Shown in pieces: positions 47,928 to 61,208 of a DNA stretch of 64,000 bases. The stretch is taken from positions 7,744,501-7,808,500 of the forward strand of contig CM048847.1 of the NCBI GenBank assembly GCA_026545225.1, read 5' to 3'. A program made the position numbers and the translations under genes. Numbering within the stretch: the stretch's first letter is position 1; each line of letters begins with the position of its first letter. This DNA is from Cornus controversa. Taxonomy: Eukaryota; Streptophyta; Magnoliopsida; Cornales; Cornaceae. The notes under the pieces were generated by a model. The model was not told the origin of the DNA. It searched no databases and saw only the letters and a list, made by a program, of their open reading frames with translations.

Positions 47928-49593
47928 TGTAATACCCCATAATTTGAGGATATTTAAAATGGGGTTTTGATTTATTTAATTGGGTTTTTAATTATTTAAA
48001 TGTTTTAGTTAATTTTTTCAATGCCTGCTTTGATTTGTTTAAACGTGGATGTTTAGATTATTGCTAAGTGTTGATTGGTTTTAATTATGTGTGAATTATT
48101 TGTTTTAAATGTACTTTTTATTTTAAATAAAAAATAAGTGGGTTTGGGCTGCATGTTCTTTTATTTTTAATTTTTAGTAGGTTGGGCTAGACTGTTGGGT
48201 TGTGCTCTATATATATTTATATATACTTATATATAGGTGGGATAAATATTTTATATTTATTAGTTTAATTATTTAGGAATATTAAATAAGAAAAAGAATT
48301 TAGGGTTCAATAGTTTCTACGCACAGATAGAGAGATAACGGTAGACACCGGGAAAAAGGATGAGAAGGTGATTTTGTTCAAAATCACAAGGCAAGTTCAA
48401 TCCCTTCATTTCCCCTTTGAACTTGTAAACATAGATAAATTTTTTGTGTTGCTTGGTAATACGTATATACATATATATCTTTGTATATAATTATGTATTA
48501 GTATGATTATGCATAGTAAGGGATTTATGTTTGATTAATTATGAGTAATTTGTGGTCTCGATACTGTTAGCGTATAAATTCTTACATGCATATACGTGTA
48601 TATATGAGTATATAGGCAGATATATATGTGTGTGTATATATATATACATGAGATTTGGGTTGATTGTAAACTTAGTTTTTGGAGGTTTTTGTTCCAATTA
48701 AATTGTTGATCTTACTCTCCCGAATAGTCCCTACAAGTTTGGTGAAAAATCGTTGGGTGCTTTGACGGGAATTTGAGTTTAAAATTTTAGAACCCTAAAA
48801 CTTGAAATTAGGACTTTTTGATTTAGGCGATAATTGGTGGTGATTTTGGTACTAATGCGTAGCTTAGACCAAGAGGAGTTGAATGGTGTATTTGTATGTG
48901 AGTTTTGGTGGCCGAAGAAGGCTAGAAAATGGCCAGAAAAAATGACAGCAGTATGATGCACTTTGCTGGAAAAGTTACCACGAAAATAAGGAAGAAGAAG
49001 GAAGAAAAAAAAAGGGCGGGGGGGCGGCCATGTGCGTCGCCGGCACGTGCTCCCTGATCGAGAAAGGTCCCGTTGGGTCTCACTCACCGGGCCCACCCAC
49101 TGGGCCCCATCTAAAATATTTTAATATATATATTTTAAAATTTGAAATCATTTTTAAATGTAGAAAATTAGGAAAAATTTCTTTCAAACTACCGAAAAAT
49201 TTCCAAATCTTTTAGGGGCAGAATACATATGGGTTTTTAATTTTAAGATGAAATGAGTTCCCCTTGTTGTAGATTTAGTACAAAAAGTATGCTTCAAAAT
49301 TTGAATTTTATCTTTTGTTTTGAATTTTTTTTTTAAATTACCAAAAAATTCCAGAAAATTTCCAAAAATTTTAATAAGCCTTTTAGAGACAGAATGTGTG
49401 CAGAAACTTATATTAGAGCTAGGTTTAGATTCTTGATGTTTAAATGAAGGTGTGTAGGCTTTATTGTGAGCTTTCTTGTTAATTAATTATTTGTGTTCCT
49501 TTAATTATTTTCTTTGCTTTCATAAATGTTTGTGATAAATTATTTGATATTGAGATCAATTTATAGGATTATGATAAACTCCGATTACTTTCA

Positions 49594-49638
<45 letters not shown>

Positions 49639-49997
49639 GTCAATTTAATTGTTTAAATATTAAATATGAGAATAGGACTTTCATGATATTAATTAGCATG
49701 TTTTTAAGTATGTTAGATTTTTATCTAAATGTTAAATAGCCAAGGCATGTTAGGATTTCCTAATACCTAATAAGGAATCTATACATTATATTTGGCATGT
49801 TAAGATTGCCATGGCATGTCAGGATTGCCTAATCCCTAATAAGGTATCTATACATTATATTTGGCATGTTATGATTGCCAAAGCATGTCAGGATTTCCTG
49901 CTGCCTAATAAAGTATCTATACATTATATTTGGTAAGTCAGGATTGCCTAGTACCTAATAAGGTATCTATTCATTATATTTGGCATGTCAGGACTAC
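47928..49997 (+). mobile_element. F1: family F LTR, truncated at its right end
   Basis: Starts TGTAATACCCCATAATTTG and is the inverted counterpart of F0 and F2. It shows the region around 48226-48240 without the Helitron that F2 carries. It runs to the repeat array at 49744-49995 and is then cut by Athila fragment E. The LTR remainder is not found on the far side of E. Confidence 0.85.
49744..49995. repeat. F LTR repeat array with GGCATGTCAGGATTGCC units
   Basis: About seven units, alternating roughly 50 and 18 bp, contain GGCATGTCAGGATTGCC (arms GGCA/TGCC) and TACCTAATAAGGTA (arms TACCT/AGGTA). Degenerate versions sit at the same place in F0 and F2 (about 56690-56940). Confidence 0.8.
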
Positions 49998-52532
49998 TGT
50001 TGTGTGCGGTTGCGCTACTCGCAATTTATAATTTACCACTCTCAACAGATCGAATCCTTAAAAGATAAGGCTCTAAGTTAAGGGTGTCGATCCCATAGAG
50101 ACTACGTAGGAATAATTCGCTAAATGTTGAGGGTTGTTTCTTGTTCAAATCACAACCGGTTGTTGGTTGTTTTCTTACTATACTTTGAAAGCATAAAAGA
50201 TAATTAAAAATACAGAGTTTGAGAGAAGAGTTAAGGACTAGGGCTTAGACTTCACCACTAGCCTCGTAGTATGTCACACTTATAATAAATTGGGGGAATT
50301 CATGCAACTGTGTACTAAATGATGCGTTGACAAGTCTCACATACAACGACGTCACCAAGAGAATACACGCACCTTAATATACTATAATCCATATCCGATA
50401 AGTGTGATTTCCCTACCTACCTACTTACCTAATTACCTAATTAACTAAGTGTAGCTAAATCACATTCTCTAAGCATGGAATATGAAAATCTAGCTATGTA
50501 GTCCTTGTGAAACTTACAAGTGTTTGAATATCATATGAGGAATTTAAGTATTCTAAGACAAGAAAATAAATCACAATAGATGAACACAAAGAAATTGTAA
50601 ACTTGTATTGATATAAGGCTCAAAACAAGAGACATATACACAAAAATGCATAAAAATTCCCAATTCATTTAAGTTAGAGCATATTTACAACACTAGGGTT
50701 TGTCAAAACCCTAGAGAAAGATTAGTTGATCATGGTGGGCCAGAAGCACTCCATAGACAGAGATGTTCCCATGTTCAAAATGGTCTTTAAGGTCTTTCAA
50801 ATCCCTTTTTGAAGCTTTCCCTCTCTAGAACTTCACTTTCTCTCTTTAGAATTTTATATATGCTATCTATTACAAGAATTGTGATATATCCATTTATTTT
50901 ATATTTTCTAGCTATATATCTGATTTGAGGCTCAAAATATTATTAAAATTCTGTTCAAGGCTTTATCCAAGCAAAATTGGACAAGTGGCATGTGAGAAAA
51001 ATATCTGTAGAAAAATATCTGCTGCAAGATTGGGTGATGCGTCGAATTAGGGACTTCGATGCATCGAAGTGGTGACTTCGATGCATCGATCTCTCCTTCT
51101 TCTACAGATCTTTAACTCTTTAGCTTTCTGACTCCAGTCTTGACACGCCATTCACTATTCCTTGATATGAACTTTCCATGAAGTATGGTAGTACATAGGA
51201 ATGTATTCTTGAACTGATAAGGAAGTCGAATTGCGCCAAATTCTGAGTTTGAACCTGAAATAATCAAAAACATAAAAACACGTAAAAATTATATAATATG
51301 TGCAGCTATGAGATTAAAATACATAAGTAAAGGCGCGAGATTGTATAACATTCAACACTTATCACACCCCCAAACTTGAGTATTGCTAGTCCCTTAACAA
51401 TACAAAAAGAAATAAAATAAAGCAATTACTCTAATTTCACTTTTATGGGAAACACGGCTGCATTTAGCGAATTCCATAAGCCTTTTAAACCCCTAGACAC
51501 GTCTAGTGGATGAGTGAAGTCTCATTGGTTTTAACACATTTATTAAACTCACAAAAGTATGCAAAAATGGTTATTTTCTTAGTCATCATCTAGAAAAGAG
51601 TGATACCGTATTGGTGTTCAAAATAACAAATTCAACAAGTATTATGGAGTTATATGGACATCAAGAGATATAACCATTTGAAAGTCAAAATTAGGCGACA
51701 ATCCCCACATAATGGTATGTCCGAAACACATACAAGTGCAAACCCTAAAATCTTCTTTGAAAGGTGAACATACATTTAAATACGTGATTTATTGTCATGG
51801 ATGGAGAATAAATAGAACATTCGTACTTAGAAGAAACAACTTTCCAAAACAAATCACCAAAGCATAATACTAACTGTAAAAATATTTACAAACATTAAGC
51901 ACAATCGGCCGTGCAATGCCTAAGTTCTTTAAGCTTTCTAGTAAGCCTATGTAATAGTGTTGGGTCAATGACTCCCAAACCGGATGGTTTTAGGGCATTG
52001 GGTGAATAAGCACCCCTCAAACTTAATAACCGAGCTCATTAGGCTACGAACTTAAACGAGCCAATGGTTTCCTTATTGCTCAACCTTGCACACCTTTTAG
52101 ATGCAAACACTCCATGCTTCATGAGGCACAGATGCCTAGTTTAATGAGTGAGAAGGCTTATTGCCAATTTATTTTGTTTTGTTTGTTTTATTTTATTTTA
52201 TTTTTGTTTAGCTTTTAATTTTTCTAAAGCAATTCGTTCTTCAAGTAGTTCAAATAGAAACAAATGTTTTCAAAATTCTCCATACGATGCATACCCCACA
52301 ACTGAATGCATGTGTGTATGTTTGTGACATTAAGAACAAATTTAGGGAAAGAACTGTACAATATTCAAAGACTAAACAAAAAAGTAGACCGTTCTAACCT
52401 AACACATAATTTTCAAAAGTTCAAATATTTTTGAATATCAAAACTCATAATTACAAGTTGCATTTATCAATGACAATATGGGCATTGCATCCTCAAATAG
52501 ACGGACATCATGGCAAACATGATAAAAAAAAT
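49998..52532 (-). mobile_element. E: Athila-type 3' fragment (LTR plus 3' internal region)
   Basis: The LTR at 49998-51364 starts TGATAAGTGTTGAATG on the minus strand. Upstream of it in sense (51365-52532) is the same 3' non-coding region as in C, including CACCCCCAAACTTG beside the LTR. A short palindrome pair TTCGATGCATCGAA is at 51053-51090. The 5' part of the element is absent. Fossil fragment. Confidence 0.8.
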
Positions 52533-52977
52533 GGGGAAAAGTGCATAAAACCTCCCCTCTAGTTTCGAAAATGTGCAGAAAACCCCCTTCATGTTCACTT
52601 TGCACCCTTATAGTTTAAAAAATGTGCAAATCAACCCTTCTGGGCTAAAACTCATTTTAAGTTCCAATTTTACCCTTCTACATAATTTCTTAATATTTTC
52701 AACAAAATCAATTTTATTCTTTTATATAATTTTTTAAAAATATTAATTTAATTATAAATAAAATATTATTGTTTTATTGTCATTTTGTGGCCTAGCAAAA
52801 AAAATAAATCTTCATTGTTTTTTTTTTTTGGCGAAATAAAAAAAATCTTCATTGTTAAAAAAAAACATTTGACATTACTTAATTTCTTAATATTTTCAAC
52901 AATAGAAATTTTATTCTTTTTATATATATTTTTAAAAATATTAATTTAATTATATATAAAATATTATTGTTTTATTA
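52533..52977. repeat. AT-rich direct-repeat pair beside R2
   Basis: Starts with GGGGAAAAGTGCATAAAACC, a phrase that resembles Mutator-like termini, and a second AATGTGCAGAAAACCCCC. A stretch of about 100 bp at 52682-52783 is repeated at 52878-52977 (shared TTCTTAATATTTTCAACAA), and the second copy abuts R2. No gene. Confidence 0.55.
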
Positions 52978-53065
52978 TGGTCACTAGAGGCTGACTAGGA
53001 GCCCATCCTTGAAAACTCTACAGGCCAAGAATTTTTAGCAAGACTATCCTAAAGGAATAACTGGC

Positions 53066-53109
<44 letters not shown>

Positions 53110-53940
53110 CTTAAATACATATATATGTATGTCTATATTTGTGTAACTATTTTATAGATTGGAAGCAAGGAATCCAGGATGATTTTGACTCCAATTAATT
53201 TGGTGCAAAGTAAAGGACTGAGTTTACTTGGACTTTATGGAATGGGGATAAAGTTATTCACACTTTGGACTCTAGATTAAGTCTAAGTACTGATGGACTC
53301 TTCATGGATATGGACTCTTCTAATGAAGTTACCACTATTGTGAAGTTAGTTATACAAAATATATGTATAAACATGATCTATGTGTATGCATGGGTTAGTT
53401 TGTATTGTATAAGGACTCCTACGAATTTGGGCTACATTGGAAGACTTTGGTGCACTATGGACTCTTGCAAAGAGAGGCTGATAGGCTGTTGAATATATAG
53501 GACATCAAATTATAGATAATGTATTTTCTTTTATTATTTTATTTTCTACATTATCTTTTAGCTTAAATTTAGAAATAGCGGTGACATATTTCTCTTTATT
53601 ATAAATACAAAGGGGCTCCGTATTAAGGGTTCCAAACAATCACAATTAAGCAATTGAATCACGTGCAATCTGTATTTCTCCCTCAATATTCCCCAGAATA
53701 TTGTTCTGTCTCTCACTCGATCTATATCTCTCTCAACTTTCTTGCTCTCGGCCTCCTATAATCTATCTGTCAGTCTATTTCTCCCTCAATTTCTACTTCC
53801 CTCCTTGCTATCTCCCTCTTTCCTACAATTCAGTCTGATAATTCTTTGCGCACGGTTAAAAGTTCTCTTAGTTGAGGTAAGGAAAGCACTCAATAGGAAC
53901 TTTCGTATTCTCTTTCCTTACCCAATCGCCTGATCCAACA
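52978..53940 (+). mobile_element. R2: LTR-like repeat, inverted copy of R1
   Basis: Reverse-complement match to 26084-26295 joined to 11032-11763. It spans the B1 insertion point as an empty site near 53170 (a (TA)n run lies at 53070-53107). It holds TATA-like TTATAAATAC (53599) and a CT-rich leader (53690-53830), and closes near CCAACA at 53940. Its first 50-60 bp are missing. Confidence 0.7.
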
Positions 53941-56097
53941 TGACCTCTAAATGAGATACTTGTTTTCGACCAACTGTTTACATCGAGCCGATACCACAGC
54001 TCTGGCACGCCTGCAAGCAATCGGCCTACTTAACTGATCAATTTATAACCGAACTGCTTCTCTCTATATATATGTGTGGTAATTTGTGAGATTTGACAAA
54101 GAATCCTAATGCAAGTCGAATATAAGCCAACAGAAATAAACAGACTTTTAAGTGAAAAAACAAAAGGTAAGAGAGAGAATTTTTTTTTTAGTCGGCAAAA
54201 GATATTTTATGTAAGAAGAATCCAGACATATATACTAATTAATATTTATTATATATACGTATCATTTGTTTAAGGAATTGTATATTAAATTGTTTTTTGG
54301 GTAAAGAAGATTATAGTAATATATATTTTGGTTTTTTTGAGTAAAAAGATTATATTAATCTTGATTAGAAGAAATCAATAACCAAGCCGTTCCATTTGAA
54401 ACTTCATTCTATTCTCATTCTCTTTTGTTTATGCGTACCAAACTAACCCTATATAATGTCTTGCTTAATCATGGTCACACAGTCTGCCGGTAAAGAAACA
54501 TCGGTAATACCTCAAAGTAATGCAGAGAGACTGTTTTTCTTTTCAAACCTAAATACTTGTAAGGAACCAATAGAAGGAAACTGTCTTTCTCTCTCACTAG
54601 TACTGTATATATTTTGGTTTGCTAAGTCTGTCAACATCACTAAAATATGAAAATCTAGCTTTGAGAAATTTAGAGCACACACTCATGACTCACCACTATC
54701 ATCCACATATTCCACTGCCTTGTGCACGAAATGAAAATAGAGGCTTATCCTCCCTTAAACCATATATTGTTAATTGGTTAAAGTGTTATCTTTAAACATG
54801 AGGCTGTGGATTATGTACCCATAGAAATTAATTCTAAAGCTCATGAAGAATATAATTAACAAGACCACGTAATATTTTCGGCAAAGGGATTCCACTAAAT
54901 TATACTTTAAAAATTCAGAGTATATGCATAATTATTTAATAGAAGCGATATTCGTACTCCACTTTTCTACTATTACACCACACTTAAATTTTTCTTTTAA
55001 ATAAAATGACAATAAGACCACAATACTCAATAATGCATCATCTCTTATTTTATAATAACATAACTATCTATTACTATAAATTTAATTTAACTCAATTTAC
55101 TTCGTCTAGTAATTTGTTTTTGGGTTCCGAACAAAAAAGAGCTTTTTCTTGGTTACAATTTTTTTTTTAATTCAGCCAAAAGAGATAATTTATTCAATAG
55201 AGATATATTTTTTTAGTCCTGTTAAAAAAGATAATGGGTACTCTAATTTTTTTGGTACTTTCTTTTTATGGGTCCTGTCAAAATTAAGATAAATTTTTTT
55301 GATACTTTTGTTTTTTTGTGTACCATACCTTTTTTTCCAGTGCCGTCAAATAAGATAATATATTTAACATAGATAATTTCTATTAGATTATGTCCAAAGA
55401 GAAAGAGATAATTAGTTTTTGAATCCCTTTTCTTGGAATAAATTTTTTTTTGAGCCTATAAAAAGAGACTGAAACTATTAAAGATTGGAGACTCGAAGTG
55501 GATATCACAAAGGGTAGTTGTGTAATTTTAAAAAAATAATCATTCACTTGTGATATTAAGATTAAAAATATCATTTCTTTTAAGATAAGACTAGTGAGAA
55601 TATAGCTTCCTTATTTAATCATCAAACTTCATATATACTAAATTAGTGTAATAGTTTAAGACATTCAAAGTGTAACTTAGTACCTGAGGGCAAATGGCAC
55701 AAACGTCATTGCTGAGAATACCCTATTAGCATCATTTAAGGGTTGTTTGGTGAATGTACGACTCACACCGAAGGAATAACCTTGCTCTTTGTTTATTTTT
55801 TGATTTGTTAGTACAATATCACTTAAATAAAGTAAATTCATACCTCTAAGTAGGGTGTACAATGTTTAGTTCTTGATGGAGTTAGAACCAAAAACGTTCC
55901 CAACGGTTCTTTAATTTTGGAATCAAAATCGGAACTGTTGAGTATGGTTCGATTCGGTTCAGTTCGGTTCCGGTTCTTTGTAGTTCCAATTTCGGTTTCC
56001 AACGGTTCTTTGTTAACTTTTTTTTTTTTAAACATTGGTAAGAAACACACTCATACTTGTGCACCCCTAATTATAACAATAGATTAGACACTATTAA
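53941..56097. other. AT-rich background, no gene seen
   Basis: Long AT-rich stretch with many poly-T runs. From about 55870 to 56000 there is a cluster of GGTTC/GGTTCGG words (for example TTCGGTTCAGTTCGGTTCC), a simple degenerate repeat. Short frames here have no recognisable domain. Confidence 0.6.
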
Positions 56098-57979
56098 TGA
56101 AATACCCCCAACAAATTTCACGTATGAGGTGACCAGTCTTACACATAAAACCTCAGAGATATCTACAACTAATAGCAAACAAACATAGAATACAAAGACA
56201 AGGGGAAAGAAATTTAAATGCTGAAAGGAAAGTCTAACTGAAATAAATAAATAATGTTAAATAAATATAATACCAATCTGAACGTTACAACTTGAAAGTC
56301 CTGTAACATAAGGGCCTCATAACCAAAAATAACAAAGTAAATACTGTTCTAGAAAAGATCTAAGTCCTTACACTGATATCTGGTAAGGAATATATGACTA
56401 CCCCACTATACTAACTCCACGCCTTAACCTCGAGATGGAAACTACCTGAGACATGAAATAATCAATAAAGTGGGTTAAACCCATGAACAAGTTCCCCCTA
56501 CTACAAGTCAATCAGAGAACTGGTAAACATACCCTCTATAAGAGGATAATAAAATATATATATGTATACAAACATACCCCTTCTCACTTAACCTACAGTT
56601 CCAAACTAGGTTAAATTTTCCTAAGTTTAATCCAAAGGCAGTCCATACATGCCCGAACCCTTATTAAGCACATACCCTACTAATATTTGACAATTTTGAC
56701 ATGCCTCCCTTATTTACATGCTATATACCTTATTAAGTAATTGGCAATCCTCACATGCCTCGCCCTTATATAAAAAAATATATATTGGATACCTATTATG
56801 TAATTGGGAATCCTCACATGCCTCCCTTGTAAACTAATTAAATACCTTAGGTATTGTCAATCCTCACATGCCTCACTTGTAAACCTATTAAGTATTTTAT
56901 TAGGTATTGACAATCTTCACATGCCTCCCATATTCCTTAAGATAAAATAAAATAAAAACTGAACATTCCTAAAAGCACATTAATTAACATAATGGAATCC
57001 TAATCACCACAATGAATAATACATAAAACAATTAACTAAATCCAACATACCATGAGCAACTATAATTGCAAAGAAAATAATTAAGGAAGAATAAACAATT
57101 AAAAAGGAAACACGTGCTCAAGCCCACAATGTAACTTAAACATTAAGGGGATCTAAACCTAGCTCTAAACTAGGTTTCTGTGCATAAACCGTCTTAAAAT
57201 ACTTAATTCACCTTTTTGGAATTTTCTGAAATTTTTCATAATTTTAAAATATTTTCCAAAACAAAAGAAAATAAAAATTCCATTTTGAAGCATAGTTTTT
57301 GTACTAATTCTACAACAAGGGGAACTTATTTTATCTTGAAATTTAAAACCCAAGTGTATTTTGCTCCTATAAGTTTTATTTAAATTTTTGAAAATTATTT
57401 TCAAATTTTTTGATATTTTAAAAAATATGTTTCCTAATTTTCTATATTTAAAAATGATTTAAAATTTTTAAAATTTTTTTAATATATTTCGGAGTGGGCC
57501 CAAATTGGGACCAGTGGGTGGGCCTGTTGAGTGGGACCCAACGGGATCTTTCCCGGTCCCTGGCTAGCACTGGAATAAGGTGCACGTAGCCCCACACACT
57601 AGCAGTGTGCTGGCCCCTTTTTTTCTTTTTCCTGCCTTCTTTATCCTATAACTTTTTCCAGCAACGTGCACATCATACTGATGCCACTTTCCTGGTCATT
57701 TTTTGGCCTTCTCCGAGCACCAAAACTCATGTGTGAATATACCATTCAACTCCTCTCTGTCTAAGCTACGTATTGGTACAAAAATTACCTACAATTATCA
57801 CCTAAATCAAAAAGGCCCAATTTCAAGTTTTAGGATTCTAAAATTTCAAACCCAAATTCCCATCAACCCACCTAACGATTTGCCACCAAAATTACAGGGA
57901 CTATTCGGAAAGCAAGACCAATAGTTTAATCAGAACAAAAACGTTCAAAAATGACGTTTATATTCAACCCAATCATATG

Positions 57980-58010
<31 letters not shown>

Positions 58011-58159
58011 GCCTATATACTCATATATACACGTATATACATATCAAAATTTACACCATAAAAGTCTAAATTCGCAGATTAATTATATTTAAGCATACGA
58101 AAATCCTCTACATGAAATTAAGCAAAGATCCCAAATTATTAACCCTAATCATTCATAAA

Positions 58160-58205
<46 letters not shown>

Positions 58206-61200
58206 CATGAAATCAAACAATTTAATTAATTATCTATGTTTACAAATTCAAAGGGGAAGTGAAGAGATTGAACTTGCCTTGTGATTTTGAGAAAAATCAC
58301 ATTTTCTCCCTTTTCCAGGCTTCTATCGTTTTCTCCCTGTCTGTGCATAGAAGCCCTTTGTGCGTATAAACTACTAAACTCTAATTTCTTTTCTCTTATT
58401 TCATTTTCTTTCTAAAAAACTAAAAAATAACTCCTAAATAATTAAACTAATCAATATAAAATTTTTAGCCCACCTATCTATATAACATTTTAGCTTTGTG
58501 TTTGAATCTCCCGCTTAAAAAAATTCACCATCTAACGGTCAAAAATACTTAAAAAATCTATTTGACGGTTCAAAATATCTATGTCTATCTACGGTTTAAA
58601 ATTACTCTCCTTATCTTCAATCAAGGGTCATGATTCACTCTCACCTAAATTCAAATTTAAACCTTCAACCACTCATTCCCACCTAAATTCAAAATTTAAA
58701 ACTCTCACATTATATATATTAAAGCTACTTCCTCAGTGCCTGAACCTACAAAGACCATCCCCACGTACTACTATTCATCATCTTCATCACCATTATCAAC
58801 CCATCTCCACCATAGACCCACCTCCCAAGACCCACATCACCTCCAGCCGACACAACCTGTCAGCCACCACTACCACAAAAAAATCCACCCAAAGCTCCAT
58901 TACAAAACCCACATCACCACTGCCACCAAGATGTGAAGTGGGATGATCGGAAATAGCTGGTAATGGTGGCTCTTCGATTTTCTATGGTAGCTTTTGTGAG
59001 CTTCGACAGTTCCCATTCTTGGCTCGCAGTTGGTAGTGTTAGCGGTGGCTCATGGTGTCGGCGTGGGATAGTGCTCGGTGGTGTTGGTGGAAGTGGGCCA
59101 GTGCTTGAGGTGCTTTTCTCCGGTGGTGCTCGGCAATTGCTCTTCAGGTAGTGGGTCTCATTCTTCAGCCAAAGCCTGGTGGTGGTCCATGATCGTTTGT
59201 GTATAATAGCTCACGGTGGTTCTTCTTCCTCGGTGCTCAGGTGATGGCTCAATGTTGGTCGTGGGACGGTGGAGATGGTGAGTCTCATCGGTAGTGGTGG
59301 TGATGTGAAGATGTTGGTGGTGGCCGAAAATGGCGGCAGCTGCTCGCTGCAATGGCTGTGGTGGCCGAAAATGGCAGCTACGATTTGGTGAAGGGGCGAG
59401 CTTTGATGGTTGTCGATCTTCTCATTGTGTGTGTGAACTGTGCTTATGGGTTTTTAATAGTGATTGAGCTTCAGAATGGCGGTGGTTCGCAGCTGACCGT
59501 GGGTGCTCTGGCCATGGTAGAGGTTGGTGTTGCCTTTAATGGAAGTAATGGGTTAGAGGTCGGACGAAGACCCAGATGGTGAATAGTGGCCGGAATTGTT
59601 TGTTGGTCGGTGGTGATGAAGACGAAACAAAATTAGAAGGCTTAGTGTTTGAATACCACAGTGGACTCGAGCTTCATTCAACTCCATCTTCTTTTTCTTT
59701 CCCGTCTTTCTCGGCAAAGCTTTCATTTTCATCTCCTCTTCCCCCCTCTCTCTCTCTCTCACTGTATTAAAATCCTGATACACACTTTTTCTCTCTCTCT
59801 CTCTAACTTTCATTGTACTTTTCTTTTTCTTTCTTTCTTCCTTTCTCTCTCTCTCTCTCTCTACATGAGTCATGAAGGGAGCTCTTTTCCTTTTCTTGAA
59901 TTGGTAGTAGTATTTTATTTGTTATATAGTGCAGTGTTTCCATCAACTATTTTCCTTTTCTTGATTGGTTATCAATAGAGTTTAATACTATCTTAATTAC
60001 ATTGAATTTTTTACTAATTTGAACATTTTTAATGTATGTGCTTCTCCATTATAATTAGAAATGTTGTTTTGTTTAATTCTGAAAAAAATTATTAATTTGA
60101 ACATTTTTAATGTAATCTTTTTTGTATTAAATTAAATGTGGTTGTTTTGATTAATTAGCTGAACATTAATGAATTATTATATAAGTAATTGCATGTATGA
60201 TTTTTCTACAAATGTTGTAATTATTGCACAGTGCACATGGTGAAGGGCCCAATACAACTGAATGTATATACAAAGCTATTAACTTTTATGATTTCACCAC
60301 AGTGCCAATCATCAATCAAATGACGTTCCAACCCTACCCTGCCAAACTTTTAATGTATCCTGAATGGCTCATCAATGTGACTGCAGAATTTTCTTAGGAT
60401 GAGAATTGACAGATTTAGTGCCTTGATATTCATACGAACAATCAACAAATCATGCATTTTATTTCTAATAAATAGTCTTCCATCTCACTATTGTTATATA
60501 TATTCATCTTGTGTATATCTAAAAAAATTCTCTGTCTCCCCCCCCCCCTTTCTGATATCTCTTTTCTCTCTCTCTCTCTTCTCTATCTATAATAAATAAA
60601 TTAAAAAATTAATATTTTTATTAAAAAATTTGATAGATAAAGTAAATGTTATCAATGAACAATGACAAATTTACCCAATAAAATTATTATGATGGTTTGA
60701 AAAAAAAATATTGATTTTTATTAAAAATTTATTTTTCGTCGCTGGATTTGACTATTCAATTGTTTGGTTGATCTTAAGTAGTAAGCTCCTGTTTCAATTA
60801 GCAAGTTATGATTTCATATTCTCAAATGCGTCACATTTCAATTCTATAAATAAGAAATTTTTCAAGTTTTTTTTGTTTGTAAGGAGATTTTTTTTGTATA
60901 GTGCCGTAGGCACGGGCAATATCCTAGTATATAAATATATATAGAGCCCAACCCAACAGTCTAGCCCAACTTGATAAAAATTAAAAATAAAAGAACATGT
61001 AGCCCAAAAATCCACCTATTTTTATTAAAAAAAAACTACATTTAAAATAGATAATTCACACATAATTAAACATAAATCAACACTTGGCAACCATTCAAAC
61101 ATCCACATTAAGGTGTTGACAAAATTAACCAAAAACATTTAAATAATGAAAACCAAATTAAATAATAAAAAATCCAATTTAAAAATCCTCAAATTACGGG

Positions 61201-61208
61201 GTATTACA
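56098..61208 (-). mobile_element. F2: 3' LTR of an F element, hosting a Helitron
   Basis: In sense it starts TGTAATACCCCG (61208) and ends GGGGTATTTCA (56098), about 2.66 kb without the Helitron. A polypurine tract (CTTTTTAGGGGGCAAGAA in sense, 61209-61226) and F pol remnants lie directly upstream, so this is a 3' LTR, not a solo one. It keeps the unoccupied sites for TRIM (near 56490) and for C (near 58000). Confidence 0.88.
58477..60927 (+). mobile_element. Non-autonomous Helitron, 2451 bp
   Basis: 5' end TCTATATAACATTTTAGC follows a host A. The 3' end has the hairpin GTGCC-GTA-GGCAC (60901-60913) 10 bp before a terminal CTAG (60924-60927), followed by host T. F1 near 48226-48240 shows the uninterrupted host sequence, so insertion was at an A|T with no target duplication, as Helitrons do. 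No Rep-helicase frame is present. The interior has AC-rich DNA (58740-58930), a G-rich stretch (58940-59600) similar in style to B LTR interiors, then CT repeats (59740-59860). Any captured gene was not recognised. Confidence 0.88.

Noticed and set aside
55870-56000. GGTTC-rich stretch as a telomere-like or regulatory repeat
   Set aside because: The words are irregular and do not match the plant telomere unit. It looks like simple degenerate sequence.
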